A stretch of 64,000 nucleotides of DNA from assembly GCA_002344895.1 (NCBI GenBank), contig DDUR01000076.1, positions 150,611 to 214,610 on the forward strand, in the 5' to 3' direction. The translations under genes and the position numbers were made by a program. Below are positions 24,080 to 32,911 of the stretch, in pieces; position 1 is the stretch's first letter, and every line of letters starts with the position of its first letter. The notes beneath the pieces are model-generated. The model was not told the origin of the DNA, ran no database searches, and saw only the letters and a program-made list of their open reading frames with translations. This DNA is from Ignavibacteria bacterium UBA2333. Lineage in GTDB: Bacteria > Bacteroidota > Ignavibacteria > Kapaibacteriales > Kapaibacteriaceae.

Positions 24080-25534
24080 TTACCACGAGCGGAAGATGTT
24101 GATAAGGAGCTGCGGGAAAAGACCAAAGAAGACCACTCCAACAACAGAAACGGCGAGCGTGAATCCGGCAAGTCCGGCCGGAGCTTCATGACCGCTATCC
24201 TTTGCATCCTGAAAGTACATCTTGACGATAAGGCCAAGATAGAACCAGGCGCTGATAACACTCGACACAACACCAACAATAGCCAACCACGTGAAACCGC
24301 GTTCAATGGCAGCGGCAAACAACATGTACTTCCCAAAGAATCCCGCAAATGGAGGGATACCCGCAAGACTGAACATGAAGACAGCCATAAGAGCTGCCAA
24401 CACAGGATGCCGATGATGAAGGCCGGCATAGTCATCGATATTGAGGAATCCTCCATCACGTCGCTCGAGAATGCCAACTACAACGAAGGCACCCATTTGC
24501 ATGAAGAGATAGGAAGTTGCGTAAAAAACAATGGCGTGATGTCCGTTCATGCCATCCGTGCCAAGTGATGGTCCTGCCAATATGCCCATCAACATATAAC
24601 CCGCATGGGCTACAGATGAGTATGCCAGCATTCGCTTGACGTTCGACTGGACGACGGCTGTGATGTTACCGAGCAACATGGTTGCCGCGGCAATGACGGC
24701 AATGACAATTTGTTGATTCTGTGCAATCTCCGATGTCCAACCAGCCGGAAGGAGCGCAACAAATACAGCTACAAAGGCACTAAACGCCGCAGCCTTACCT
24801 GCCGTGCTCATAAAGGCCGTGACAGCTGTCGGCGCACCTTCATACACGTCCGGAGCCCATTGATGGAATGGGAATGCTGCAATCTTAAAGCTCAAGCCAA
24901 TGACGAGTAACGTCGTACCAACAACAAACAACGTTGGATACGTTAACTGTTGCGTCACTACTGTCCGGGCGATATCACCATATGCTAACGACCCCGTACC
25001 GCCGTAGATTAATGACATGCCATAGACAAGAAACCCGGTGGCAAAACAGCCAAGCAGGAAGTATTTCAGAGCAGCTTCAACACTCTTTGTGCTGGTACGG
25101 AAAAATCCGGCCATGACGTAGAAGGAAATCGACATGAGCTCGATACCAACAAACAGGACGACGAGGTTCGACGCATGAGCCATGAGCATCATACCTGCAA
25201 CGGACGAGACAAGCATCGTATAGAACTCGTCTACCTCTGATTCCTCTTTTTGCAGATATGGTCGTGCTGCGAGTAAGGCCATGATGCCCGCTCCACAGAA
25301 CAGGGCGTCGAAGTAATTCGCATAACCACCGAGGGTGATCATACCTCCAAACGACGCACCTTTATGTCCAGATAGGACAATGGCGGCCAGTCCGGTCAGA
25401 CCCAGCGTGGCTACATAGTATCCAAACACCAGCCGCGTATTATCGCGAACAAAGGCCTGGATAACAATGCCGATGGCTCCGAGGGCGAGCCAGATGACGA
25501 TGAGCGGAAGCGAGCCGATGTAGTCGATCTGCAT
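24080..25534 (-). CDS. nuoN: NADH-quinone oxidoreductase subunit N
   Basis: A 484-residue integral membrane subunit of respiratory complex I, one of the three antiporter-like proton-pumping subunits. About 14 hydrophobic helices are seen. Key family features: LVVLFVGIELMSISFYVMAG with the helix-5 Glu, KYFLLGCFATGFLVYG, SFKIAAFPFHQWAPDVYEGAPTAV with the broken-helix Lys and the hallmark HxWAPDVYEG, VQSNVKRMLAYSSVAHAGYML, and the C-terminal FSLAGIPPFAGFFGK. ATG 25534 is used, since the upstream frame overlaps nuoM. It follows nuoM by 28 bp. nuoL and the hydrophilic arm genes are not in the window. Confidence 0.96.
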   Translation of the reverse strand: MQIDYIGSLPLIVIWLALGAIGIVIQAFVRDNTRLVFGYYVATLGLTGLAAIVLSGHKGASFGGMITLGGYANYFDALFCGAGIMALLAARPYLQKEESEVDEFYTMLVSSVAGMMLMAHASNLVVLFVGIELMSISFYVMAGFFRTSTKSVEAALKYFLLGCFATGFLVYGMSLIYGGTGSLAYGDIARTVVTQQLTYPTLFVVGTTLLVIGLSFKIAAFPFHQWAPDVYEGAPTAVTAFMSTAGKAAAFSAFVAVFVALLPAGWTSEIAQNQQIVIAVIAAATMLLGNITAVVQSNVKRMLAYSSVAHAGYMLMGILAGPSLGTDGMNGHHAIVFYATSYLFMQMGAFVVVGILERRDGGFLNIDDYAGLHHRHPVLAALMAVFMFSLAGIPPFAGFFGKYMLFAAAIERGFTWLAIVGVVSSVISAWFYLGLIVKMYFQDAKDSGHEAPAGLAGFTLAVSVVGVVFFGLFPQLLINIFRSW

Positions 25535-25562
25535 GCGTCGTGAATCCTGGATTCCGTGGTAA

Positions 25563-27122
25563 TCAGCGCCGAGCTTCGGCAGATGGAAGAGTAGCGGTTG
25601 TCGTTCGGCTGAACTTGATCTGTTCAACCTTGGAAACGACGGCGCGAACTGCGCTCTCGGAATACTTCATGAAGGGCTGTGCCGAAACGCCGATCCAAAT
25701 GATCAACACGGCTAGTGGCACAAGCTGCCAGTATTCGCTTTTTGTAAGATCACGGAGATGATGATTCTCCGGATTGTCATTCGTGCCATACATCACGCGT
25801 TGGAACATCCACAGCAAATAACATGCTGCGAAAATGACACCCGAGGCGGAGACTACGGCATAGGCCCATGAATTCAGGAATGGACTGCGGAAGGCACCAA
25901 GGAGGGTGAGATATTCACCCACAAAGCCATTCAGGCCCGGCAGACCGACACTGGCAAACATGGCGATGGCAAAGAGGACACTGAATCTCGGCATTGCTCG
26001 TGTGATGCCGCCGTAATCGGCGATTTCACGCGTGTGGCGACGTTCGTACAAAACGCCCACACAAAGAAAGAGCATTCCAGTGCTGAGACCGTGATTCACC
26101 ATCTGAATAACAGCCCCTTGTACCCCTTCAACTGTCAACGAAAAAATGCCAAGGACAACAAAGCCCAAGTGACTGACCGATGAATAGGCAACGAGCTTCT
26201 TAATGTCAGTCTGTACCATGGCCACAAGAGCGCCGTACACAATTCCGATAACGGCGAGTATACAGATTGGGCCAGCCAGGGCAGCAGACGATTGCGGGAA
26301 GAGTTCAAGGTTAAAACGGATCAGACCGTATGTCCCCATCTTTAACAGCACACCCGCAAGAATAACAGATCCTGCTGTGGGTGCTTGTACGTGCGCATCA
26401 GGCAACCACGTATGGAGTGGGAATACAGGCACCTTGATCATAAACGACAAGGCAAAGGCTAAAAAGAGCCAGAGCTGCAGGTCTGCGTCAATATTTGGAC
26501 CGATGAGCCGAAGCTTCGCCAGATCTGTTGTAAATCCAATACCGAGGTCTGCTCCACCGGCCTGGAATCCAAGCCAGATGATGGCCACAAGCATCAGGAG
26601 CGAGCCAAACAACGTGTACAGGAAGAACTTTACAGCTGCGTAGATTCTGTCCTTACCACCCCATATGCCGATGACGAAATACATCGGGATGAGGATAAGC
26701 TCCCAAAACACATAGAACAGAAAGGTATCAAGAGCCATAAAGACTCCCGTCATACCAAACTGCAGAAGCAGGAGTAACGAATAGTACGCCTTCTCGTGCT
26801 TGTTCACGGAGCCGAACGATGTGAGTATCGCTATCGGCATGATGAACGTTGTCAGCAGGATTAGGAGAAGTGACGTACCGTCAATTCCCAAACGGAATCC
26901 TGCATCCAGGGCGGGTATCCATGACACGTCGATGCCATACTGCATCGCCGCCGTCGATGTATCAAACCCCGGAAGGAGAAGAAGCGATCCACCAAATGTC
27001 AAGACGGCAATGATTAAAGCCGTCAGACGAATGGCCTTCGTTTGATCGCGGTTTATGAAGAGAATGGCTATCGACCCGGCTAGCGGGGCAAATAGGGTCG
27101 CCAGCATTGCCGACACGCCCAT
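25563..27122 (-). CDS. nuoM: NADH-quinone oxidoreductase subunit M
   Basis: A 519-residue antiporter-like membrane subunit of complex I. Features: multiple hydrophobic helices, FYVFWELILIPMYFVIGIWGG with the conserved Glu of helix 5, KVPVFPLHTWLPDAHVQAPTAGSVILAG (the family's PxHTWLPDAHxxAP hallmark in the broken helix), VQTDIKKLVAYSSVSHLGFV, and MVNHGLSTG. The start could be 27122 or 27107; both follow a stretch without a clear ribosome-binding site. It is the first gene of the - strand run that includes nuoN, with no nuoL upstream: the divergent neighbour is a histidine kinase. A GGGGC doublet lies over the EGVQGA codons, a region already conserved in NuoM. Confidence 0.95.
   Translation of the reverse strand: MGVSAMLATLFAPLAGSIAILFINRDQTKAIRLTALIIAVLTFGGSLLLLPGFDTSTAAMQYGIDVSWIPALDAGFRLGIDGTSLLLILLTTFIMPIAILTSFGSVNKHEKAYYSLLLLLQFGMTGVFMALDTFLFYVFWELILIPMYFVIGIWGGKDRIYAAVKFFLYTLFGSLLMLVAIIWLGFQAGGADLGIGFTTDLAKLRLIGPNIDADLQLWLFLAFALSFMIKVPVFPLHTWLPDAHVQAPTAGSVILAGVLLKMGTYGLIRFNLELFPQSSAALAGPICILAVIGIVYGALVAMVQTDIKKLVAYSSVSHLGFVVLGIFSLTVEGVQGAVIQMVNHGLSTGMLFLCVGVLYERRHTREIADYGGITRAMPRFSVLFAIAMFASVGLPGLNGFVGEYLTLLGAFRSPFLNSWAYAVVSASGVIFAACYLLWMFQRVMYGTNDNPENHHLRDLTKSEYWQLVPLAVLIIWIGVSAQPFMKYSESAVRAVVSKVEQIKFSRTTTATLPSAEARR
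26113..26128 (-). repeat. GGGGC doublet, copy 9
   Basis: AAGGGGTACAAGGGGC on the - (sense) strand of nuoM, encoding E-G-V-Q-G-A: the same 16-mer as at 6617 but in another reading frame. Confidence 0.8.
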
Positions 27123-27167
27123 ACGCGCTTGTCCCGTTCTACGTTGGTGGATCCGAAAGAATCGGCG

Positions 27168-27175
27168 CAATATAC
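27168..27175 (-). promoter_or_regulatory. Possible -7 element for nuoM
   Basis: TATATTGC on the - strand, 45 bp before the nuoM start at 27122. The same octamer precedes the propeller gene at 18270. No clear -33 box. Confidence 0.25.
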
Positions 27176-27265
27176 CAAAACGACCGTCACTTGTCGGGGT
27201 GATCTGCGGACTGTGTTGAACCGTATTTTTGTCGCACGGGGAAACAAAGGGTTCACATTAACTTG

Positions 27266-27299
27266 CGTGAGTGGGTAACCACAAGGGTAATCACTCACG
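27266..27299. promoter_or_regulatory. Dyad upstream of the TPR histidine kinase gene
   Basis: CGTGAGTG (27266-27273) and CACTCACG (27292-27299) form a perfect 8-bp inverted repeat with an 18-bp centre containing GGTAACC. It lies in the nuoM/kinase divergent region, 40 bp before the kinase start. It may be an operator or an RNA hairpin in the kinase leader; a TATTTTTG element is at 27224-27231. Confidence 0.45.
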
Positions 27300-27338
27300 T
27301 ACAAACGAGCGTGAGGGGTTTTGCTCTCATGTGAAGGT

Positions 27339-29375
27339 ATGCCGTCGATGGATCGACAGGATGTTCTGGCGCGATTGCGCAATGATCTGATTTTTGCTCC
27401 TGATCCGATGCGCACGCAGTCGGCGCTGGAAGAGGCAACGTCAATCGCACGTTCCTGGACGGAGCCCCTGCCTCTGGCACAGGTTTTTCAGATTCTCTCC
27501 ACGTATCACGTTAACCAGGCACACTTCGGTGAAGCTGAAATGCTCATCTCCGAAGGTGAACGTCGTGTGGGGAATCATCTGGCTGCTCGACTTACCCTCG
27601 CTCATGCAAAGGGTACTGTTCTGTATCGACAAGGTCGCTACACAGAAGCAGCAGCTGTGCTGGAACGTGCACGAGACATTTTACCCGAAGGTGAACTGCG
27701 GAACATAGCGGCGCGAATCTGGACGTCATTAGCCGGTGTTTATGACTCTCTAGGTGAAACGGAAAAGGCCGACGATACATACCGATTTGCCATCGAACTT
27801 CGTGAGCTCGAAGGTGATGCAAATGGTCTTGCTGTTGTGTATTACAATTACGCAGAGCTGTTAACCCGACGTGAAGATGTAGATCTCGCATTGCAGTACT
27901 ACGTGCGTGCCTACGAGCTTGAGTCAAAGGCAGGTTCTCGAAATAGTCTTGCGCAAACAGCAAGTCAAATGTCTCTTCTCTACGCACAACTCGGTGACGC
28001 CGAAAAATCTCTCGCCTATCTCGATGAAGCGGTGACGTCAGCTCGTGCTTCGGCCGTTCCGATGACCATCGCCTATTGTCTGGCAAATGCTGCAAATGTT
28101 TACGAACGGCTTGGTGATGACGTGTCTCGTAAGGCCGCACTCGTTGAAGCTGTGCGGTATTGTGAAGACTTTCCGTTTCCGAGTATTTCCATGCCAGCCA
28201 TTGGCAACCTCGGTGCTGCCTATCTGAATGATGGTGACTACGCTGCCGCCGAGCCCCTTCTGCGCCGCGCACTTGCCATGAGCCAGGAACATGGATATCG
28301 ATATGCCGAAGGCCATTGGCTTCTGGCACTCGGTACACTTGCAAATCGTACCGACAAGTTTACAGACGCCATCCCATTACTCGAACGTGCTGTTGAGATT
28401 CTCACCGAAACACATTCAACTGAACATGTCCTTGAAACGATTCTCGAACTCGCCAATGCTCATGCAGGTGCAGGTTCACTGAGTGAGGCGTATTCGCGGA
28501 TTTCAGAGTGGGCACGCAAAACGCTTGAGGAACATAAGTCTGACCTCAAGCGGCGGTTAACGGACGCACAACGTCGACTTGAGCAGGAACGTCGACGGAA
28601 GGACTCTGAGATCGACCGACTCAAGAATATCGAACTCTCAGAAGCGAACACACTCTTACAACAGGCAAATGAAGAACTCGCCGACCTTGCGGATGAAAAG
28701 GACGAGTTTCTAGCTGTAGCTGCACATGATTTACGTAATCCTCTGGGCGACATTCGTGCGACGTTGCAGACAATTGTTTCATCGCAAGATGTTCTTACGA
28801 AGGAAGAGATCATTGAACTATGTGCCGACCTTGTAGACTCTGTTGGAAGAATGCAGAATACAATTCACTCCTTCCTCGAAATCAATCGGTCAGAACGACG
28901 GCAACATGCATCGATGGAACGCGAGACGGTCGACCTAACGATTCTCGCTCATCGTGTTGCTGAACGCCAGAAACTGCGTGCAGAGAACAAGGACATTACG
29001 CTGTCAATCGATAGCGAACAACCACTTTGGGCACAGGGTGATGCATCCATCATCGATGCTATCCTGGACAATCTTGTCACAAATGCCATCAAGTATTCGC
29101 CACGCGCAACGACAGTACTTATCAGGACGGAAGTGCGCGATGGGCATCCTACAATTTGTGTTATGGACGAAGGTCCTGGCATCCCTGAGTCTGAGCGCAG
29201 TTCCTTGTTCAAAAAGTATGCTCGCCTGAGTCCGCGGCCCACAGCCGGAGAAGACTCTCTGGGTCTCGGCCTCTACCTTGCATCCCGTATGGCAAACCGT
29301 ATCGGTGGCCGTATCTCCTACTGCGATGCAGAACGAGGTGGAGCCTGCTTCAGACTCCACCTCGTTCAAACATAG
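27339..29375 (+). CDS. Soluble TPR-containing sensor histidine kinase
   Basis: A 678-residue protein with no membrane segment. Residues about 30-370 contain seven or eight tetratricopeptide-like repeats (for example ARLTLAHAKGTVLYRQGRYTEAAAVLERA and SLAQTASQMSLLYAQLGDAEKSLAYLDEA), a charged coiled coil follows (about 385-445), then a HisKA domain with phospho-acceptor His463 in AVAAHDLRNPLG, and an HATPase domain with the N box NLVTNAIKYSP, G1 box DEGPGIPESE and G2 box GLGLYLA. It would autophosphorylate in response to a cytoplasmic signal sensed by the TPRs. No response regulator is adjacent. The start may instead be the ATG at 27348. The 3' end carries a 13-bp inverted repeat. Confidence 0.9.
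   Translation: MPSMDRQDVLARLRNDLIFAPDPMRTQSALEEATSIARSWTEPLPLAQVFQILSTYHVNQAHFGEAEMLISEGERRVGNHLAARLTLAHAKGTVLYRQGRYTEAAAVLERARDILPEGELRNIAARIWTSLAGVYDSLGETEKADDTYRFAIELRELEGDANGLAVVYYNYAELLTRREDVDLALQYYVRAYELESKAGSRNSLAQTASQMSLLYAQLGDAEKSLAYLDEAVTSARASAVPMTIAYCLANAANVYERLGDDVSRKAALVEAVRYCEDFPFPSISMPAIGNLGAAYLNDGDYAAAEPLLRRALAMSQEHGYRYAEGHWLLALGTLANRTDKFTDAIPLLERAVEILTETHSTEHVLETILELANAHAGAGSLSEAYSRISEWARKTLEEHKSDLKRRLTDAQRRLEQERRRKDSEIDRLKNIELSEANTLLQQANEELADLADEKDEFLAVAAHDLRNPLGDIRATLQTIVSSQDVLTKEEIIELCADLVDSVGRMQNTIHSFLEINRSERRQHASMERETVDLTILAHRVAERQKLRAENKDITLSIDSEQPLWAQGDASIIDAILDNLVTNAIKYSPRATTVLIRTEVRDGHPTICVMDEGPGIPESERSSLFKKYARLSPRPTAGEDSLGLGLYLASRMANRIGGRISYCDAERGGACFRLHLVQT
29331..29367 (+). 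terminator. 13-bp inverted repeat at the end of the kinase gene
   Basis: GAACGAGGTGGAG (29331-29343) and its exact complement (29355-29367) with an 11-bp loop, located inside the last codons of the kinase gene, 8 bp before its final base. There is no T run after it, so it is a terminator or mRNA-stability hairpin only by inference; the convergent gene at 29399 ends close by. Confidence 0.5.
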
Positions 29376-29398
29376 ATGCAAGTTATTAACAGATCTGC

Positions 29399-30709
29399 TT
29401 AGCTCTTACGGCTAATCAACTGCCAGTACGTGCCGTCCCAAACGAAGAAGTAGGCCATCCCTGGACCAACAGAGTTCAACGAAGCCGACACGCCCGCAAT
29501 GTTTGTTGGGCTGTTAGTCTTAAAGGAAATGTCCTTCGTTGACGCCTCAACATTGTGAATAACGCAGATCTGGCCGATCACAATTCCGTCTTCGAGTAAC
29601 ACTTGATAGTTCGAAGAAGTATTTGTGATCTTGATGTACGATGATGTCGATACTGGCAGTACCGTATTGGCGGCTACCGTTGTGACATTCGACAAGCCAG
29701 CAAGTGTCTGGACGTTCAGTGGCGAGAGAGAGAAAATTCTCCAGCGCGACTCGTTGGCACTGTAGATCAGTCCTACCATAGCGCCGTTGTTCACAACAAT
29801 GTCACCACCATTTGACGTACGAATTCGATTGGCTGCAGATGAGCCGGTGTTCTCGTTCTTGATCGTTAGAACGTGACCTGAGGCATTGTAAAGATCTATG
29901 CGTTTACCATCAAAACCGCCAACGAGACCTGTCAGACTCCATGAAGCTGACATCGACGTACCAATTCGAACGTACGAGGCAGCATTTGTTGATCCGAAGT
30001 CGACGTTGTTGTTAAACGTGTTGCCAGACGACAACGAACCCGTGAAGTTAAGTTCACGCACCGCCCACGTGCCGTTAACGTCGAGCGATGTGTTCGGTGA
30101 TGATGTTCCGATACCCACGTTTCCGCCGGTAAACGTAGCAGAATAATTAACACTGCCACCAGCAACGTTTACCGAAACACCACGGTTGGTATCAAGAATC
30201 GCACCAGTAGAAACAACATTGAGTGCAACCTTATTTGCTCCCGTTGTTGTTGCCGTTGAAAGATTCTCAACCGTGAGTCCTGTGCTCAACGTTGTCTGCA
30301 CACCACTCTTGGTAAGTGATAATGCTGGACCAGCGATGGCCGATGTTAACGTCAGCCTGGCATTGGTGTTGTCCCACGTTAACGACGGTGATCCCGTCAT
30401 CTCCGACGCAGAGGTGAAGTATCCCACCTGTCCTGCTGATCCGTTTAACTGAGCCATGTTCGACCACGAGAAGTTCGTGGAAGAGTTGACCGTCAACGCC
30501 TTTATCTCCGTGGGAGAGCCAAAAACCGGAATTGACGCTGGCCACGTTAACGTGTACGATGACGTCATCGTTGTTGCCGGACGTAACATGACGCCATGTC
30601 CGGTTGCCTGATCTTCGAGACGAACTTGATAGAAGGTCTCGGATGACTCTTGTGCACGCAGCGACGCAGATGCCGCGAGGACAAGAAAGAGGGTGATTAG
30701 TGTTTTCAT
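29399..30709 (-). CDS. Secreted fibre-like beta protein
   Basis: A 436-residue protein with a signal peptide (MKTLITLFLVLAASASLRAQ) and AGGAG 6 bp before the start. The body is Ser/Thr/Asn/Gly-rich and contains the segment GGNVGIGTSSPNTSLDVNG, a motif frequent in tail-fibre and adhesin-like proteins of Bacteroidota, as well as LTLTWPASIPVFG and short beta-strand repeats; it ends FFVWDGTYWQLISRKS. No type IX sorting domain is obvious. It is the last gene of the surface-protein run and shares the style of the proteins at 37487-42252: the opening LEDQATGHGVMLRPATT resembles the start of the protein at 37487. Likely a surface fibre or matrix protein; function not known. Confidence 0.7.
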   Translation of the reverse strand: MKTLITLFLVLAASASLRAQESSETFYQVRLEDQATGHGVMLRPATTMTSSYTLTWPASIPVFGSPTEIKALTVNSSTNFSWSNMAQLNGSAGQVGYFTSASEMTGSPSLTWDNTNARLTLTSAIAGPALSLTKSGVQTTLSTGLTVENLSTATTTGANKVALNVVSTGAILDTNRGVSVNVAGGSVNYSATFTGGNVGIGTSSPNTSLDVNGTWAVRELNFTGSLSSGNTFNNNVDFGSTNAASYVRIGTSMSASWSLTGLVGGFDGKRIDLYNASGHVLTIKNENTGSSAANRIRTSNGGDIVVNNGAMVGLIYSANESRWRIFSLSPLNVQTLAGLSNVTTVAANTVLPVSTSSYIKITNTSSNYQVLLEDGIVIGQICVIHNVEASTKDISFKTNSPTNIAGVSASLNSVGPGMAYFFVWDGTYWQLISRKS

Positions 30710-30752
30710 GGCAACTCCTGCCGTTGTGGATCGGTGAAACTACGTAAAACTC

Positions 30753-31604
30753 CTACATCCCCGACCGCCACTGAATTCCGGCGCGGAGATGGAGTCCGTT
30801 AAAGGACGTGGGTGTGGACACGACGGCCGTTCCGGCCGACAGCGAGAGATAGGGTGCAAGGATCTGGCCTGTGTACCCAAAAAGACCAACAAGAAAGTCA
30901 TGTCCAATCGAAATCTGGCCGCCAAACCGCATAGAGAGTGGCACGTCTGTCCGAAACTTGATACTCGTCTGTTGTTCGCCAGGTCGTCCCTCCGGCAGCT
31001 CTCCATTTGAGACTTCGTGTTGCCAGAGATACGAGTCAGTCTTTGTTAACGGTAACTCAAGCAGACCACCTACGGAGACAAAGCCGCCAGCTTCGGTGAT
31101 CTGATATCTGACCGACGGCATAACTACGAGGTAGATGGCCGTTGCATTGGATTCAAAGATGGCGTTGTACGAAGCGTTTCCGTCACCGACAGGTGAGGAT
31201 GACTCACTCTGGAAGGTGCGCCATTCGCCCCCTATCGTTAACGAATAGCCCAATGGATCCTGATACGGTCGGTACTCCAACATTGCGCCGAGTCCAATGC
31301 CATAACCCACTCCACCTTGTGTTGTTGCATTAATACCTGGCTCACCTTCGAGCTCACCACCAACATATGTTGTGGTGAGTGTGCCAAAACCAGTGGAATA
31401 CATTCCGTAGGCGTTAAAGCCTAACCACCATTCCTCCTTCAGAGCAAGAGAATCGTGATCTGGGAAGTCGTCAACATTTCCGGATTGGACTGTCTGGCTG
31501 TGCGCCGTATAACCGAATACGAACAACGCCACAACAACCGTTACGCACCGGCGTAACAGCGTCGATGTCCTTGGTAAGGGGCATATGGGGCTCGTTCGCG
31601 TCAC
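30753..31604 (-). CDS. Outer-membrane beta-barrel protein
   Basis: A 283-residue protein. The start is a GTG that overlaps the upstream stop (GTGA). The N-terminus MTRTSPICPLPRTS is followed by a signal-peptide core (VTVVVALFVFGYTAHSQ). The mature part has barrel-like alternating strands (EWWLGFNAYGMYSTGFGTLT, GYGIGLGAMLEYRPYQDPLGYSLTIGGEWR, FVSVGGLLELPL, SMRFGGQISIGHDFLVGLFGYTGQILAPYLSLSAG) and ends LHLRAGIQWRSGM. It resembles OmpA/PorT-like barrels. It sits inside the run of secreted proteins, so may help to display or anchor them; this is inference from position. A GGGGC doublet falls in its first 10 codons. Confidence 0.7.
   Translation of the reverse strand: MTRTSPICPLPRTSTLLRRCVTVVVALFVFGYTAHSQTVQSGNVDDFPDHDSLALKEEWWLGFNAYGMYSTGFGTLTTTYVGGELEGEPGINATTQGGVGYGIGLGAMLEYRPYQDPLGYSLTIGGEWRTFQSESSSPVGDGNASYNAIFESNATAIYLVVMPSVRYQITEAGGFVSVGGLLELPLTKTDSYLWQHEVSNGELPEGRPGEQQTSIKFRTDVPLSMRFGGQISIGHDFLVGLFGYTGQILAPYLSLSAGTAVVSTPTSFNGLHLRAGIQWRSGM
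31576..31591 (+). repeat. GGGGC doublet, copy 10
   Basis: AAGGGGCATATGGGGC on the + strand, at codons 5-10 of the - strand barrel gene, before its signal-peptide core. Confidence 0.8.
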
Positions 31605-32911
31605 TTGATCAACTGTGCCTTGATGATAACGCGAGACATGTCTTCAACGGTTTTATCGTTAATCGGTTTGGCAACAAGGACCATGTTATAGAGTCCTTGT
31701 GACGCCATTGCCGGAGTACTAAAATTCGCAAGGTATCCTGCTCCAAGCGGATACTCTTTGTCGATGATTGGTGCACCATTCTCGTCGGTCATATATCCGA
31801 TGAGTCTGCCGCCAAGATCGTAGACCATACCGGTGATGGAGATACGGTCATCGGCATTAAATCGAATTTGTGTTTTGTCAGAAAAAGGGTTTTCAAGAAT
31901 AACAGCATTCGAGATGATGGCATTGGGAATACGAACGAAGATGGTATCATGGATTGTGATCTCACCTGTTCGTTGTTTTACACTCATGAGTCGGTAAGCA
32001 TACTCCATTCGGCGATATTGTACGTCATCAAGGAGGCCAACGTAGGACCTTGCCCCAATACAGGTCGCACAGGCAACAAGGGCCGGATTGTTGACATAGG
32101 TAAGATTGGGACGTCCCTCAAAAACGAGATCGGGTTCACTACGACGTACAAGTGCACGCTCAATAATGTATCCCGCAGTTCCGAGCTCACATTCCGCAGT
32201 AAAGTCAAGAGCAACGGTAAGATCTCCGACGTACACGCCGTTAAACGAAAGGACTTGGAGTGAATCACACGGTGATTCGGCATACGTATACGTATAGGTT
32301 GTGCCCATCTCCACATTATCATGTGTGGCATACCATACGTTTCGTTCTGTGCCAGTTCCCGTCACCGAATCATGATCCATCTTAAACGCATTAGCCTGGA
32401 ATCGTGGCGACAAGGCACTGACGGCGATTTGTTTTGGCATATCCGAGCCATCATTTGTTCGCAGCTGGAATTGGCCAAGGAGATAGGCTTGGTTAGATGT
32501 AAGTGCTCGCCATGCATTCCCCACACTATCAGGACCATGGATCACAACAGTTATCCGACCATCAACAATCTGGGCCTGAATGTAATAGTCATTCATCGCA
32601 GCAGGATTATATGGTCCGAGTGTCAGAACCGATGAACCTGCGACATACGTGAGAATGTGTTTTGTTGGGTCAAGGAGGACCAACGTGTCTTGATCACTAT
32701 CGCGAGCTTCGAGTCGGAACGATCCGTTTGCCCACTTGTCCCAACGCTCAGATTCACGCGTAATCTTGATTTCAAACTGGGCAAAGTCCGGACGTGGATC
32801 GAAGATGTTATTGATCTCAATCGTGCAGTCATCCTGAGCACGTACAACGGACGCGCTCAGCAAGAGAACTACAACCACGATGGTTTTATGGAACCACACT
32901 GGTCCGTCCAC
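31601..32911 (-). CDS. Secreted protein with C-terminal sorting-like domain
   Basis: A 436-residue protein. No ATG precedes a good signal peptide in this frame; GTG at 32911 (or 32899) gives a normal one (WFHKTIVVVVLLLSASVVRAQ). It then overlaps the upstream gene by 26 bp. The middle is beta-rich with Cys pairs (DDCTIE; CATCIGARSY), reminiscent of cohesin-like or fibronectin-like modules (LGPYNPAAMNDYYIQAQIVDG). The last ~95 residues (AVILENPFSDKTQIRFNADD ... YDLGGRLIGYM ... GLYNMVLVAKP) look like a type IX sorting domain. The neighbouring dockerin-like protein makes a cohesin-type role worth testing, but I see no firm cohesin signature. The next gene starts inside its stop. Confidence 0.65.
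   Translation of the reverse strand: MDGPVWFHKTIVVVVLLLSASVVRAQDDCTIEINNIFDPRPDFAQFEIKITRESERWDKWANGSFRLEARDSDQDTLVLLDPTKHILTYVAGSSVLTLGPYNPAAMNDYYIQAQIVDGRITVVIHGPDSVGNAWRALTSNQAYLLGQFQLRTNDGSDMPKQIAVSALSPRFQANAFKMDHDSVTGTGTERNVWYATHDNVEMGTTYTYTYAESPCDSLQVLSFNGVYVGDLTVALDFTAECELGTAGYIIERALVRRSEPDLVFEGRPNLTYVNNPALVACATCIGARSYVGLLDDVQYRRMEYAYRLMSVKQRTGEITIHDTIFVRIPNAIISNAVILENPFSDKTQIRFNADDRISITGMVYDLGGRLIGYMTDENGAPIIDKEYPLGAGYLANFSTPAMASQGLYNMVLVAKPINDKTVEDMSRVIIKAQLIK

Noticed and set aside
24067..24477. N-terminal extension of the ASPM-type protein into nuoN
   Set aside because: It would bury the signal peptide at 24066 and is antiparallel to nothing but in the nuoN coding region; nuoN is certain.
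27083..27099. Possible decayed doublet near the nuoM start (GGGGCAAATAGGGTC)
   Set aside because: Second heptamer has two mismatches; not counted. A similar weak match at 50160 and a half-match at 28254 were also left out.
27123..27338. Riboswitch or T-box in the kinase leader
   Set aside because: Only one simple dyad is seen, with no conserved riboswitch core or T-box sequence.
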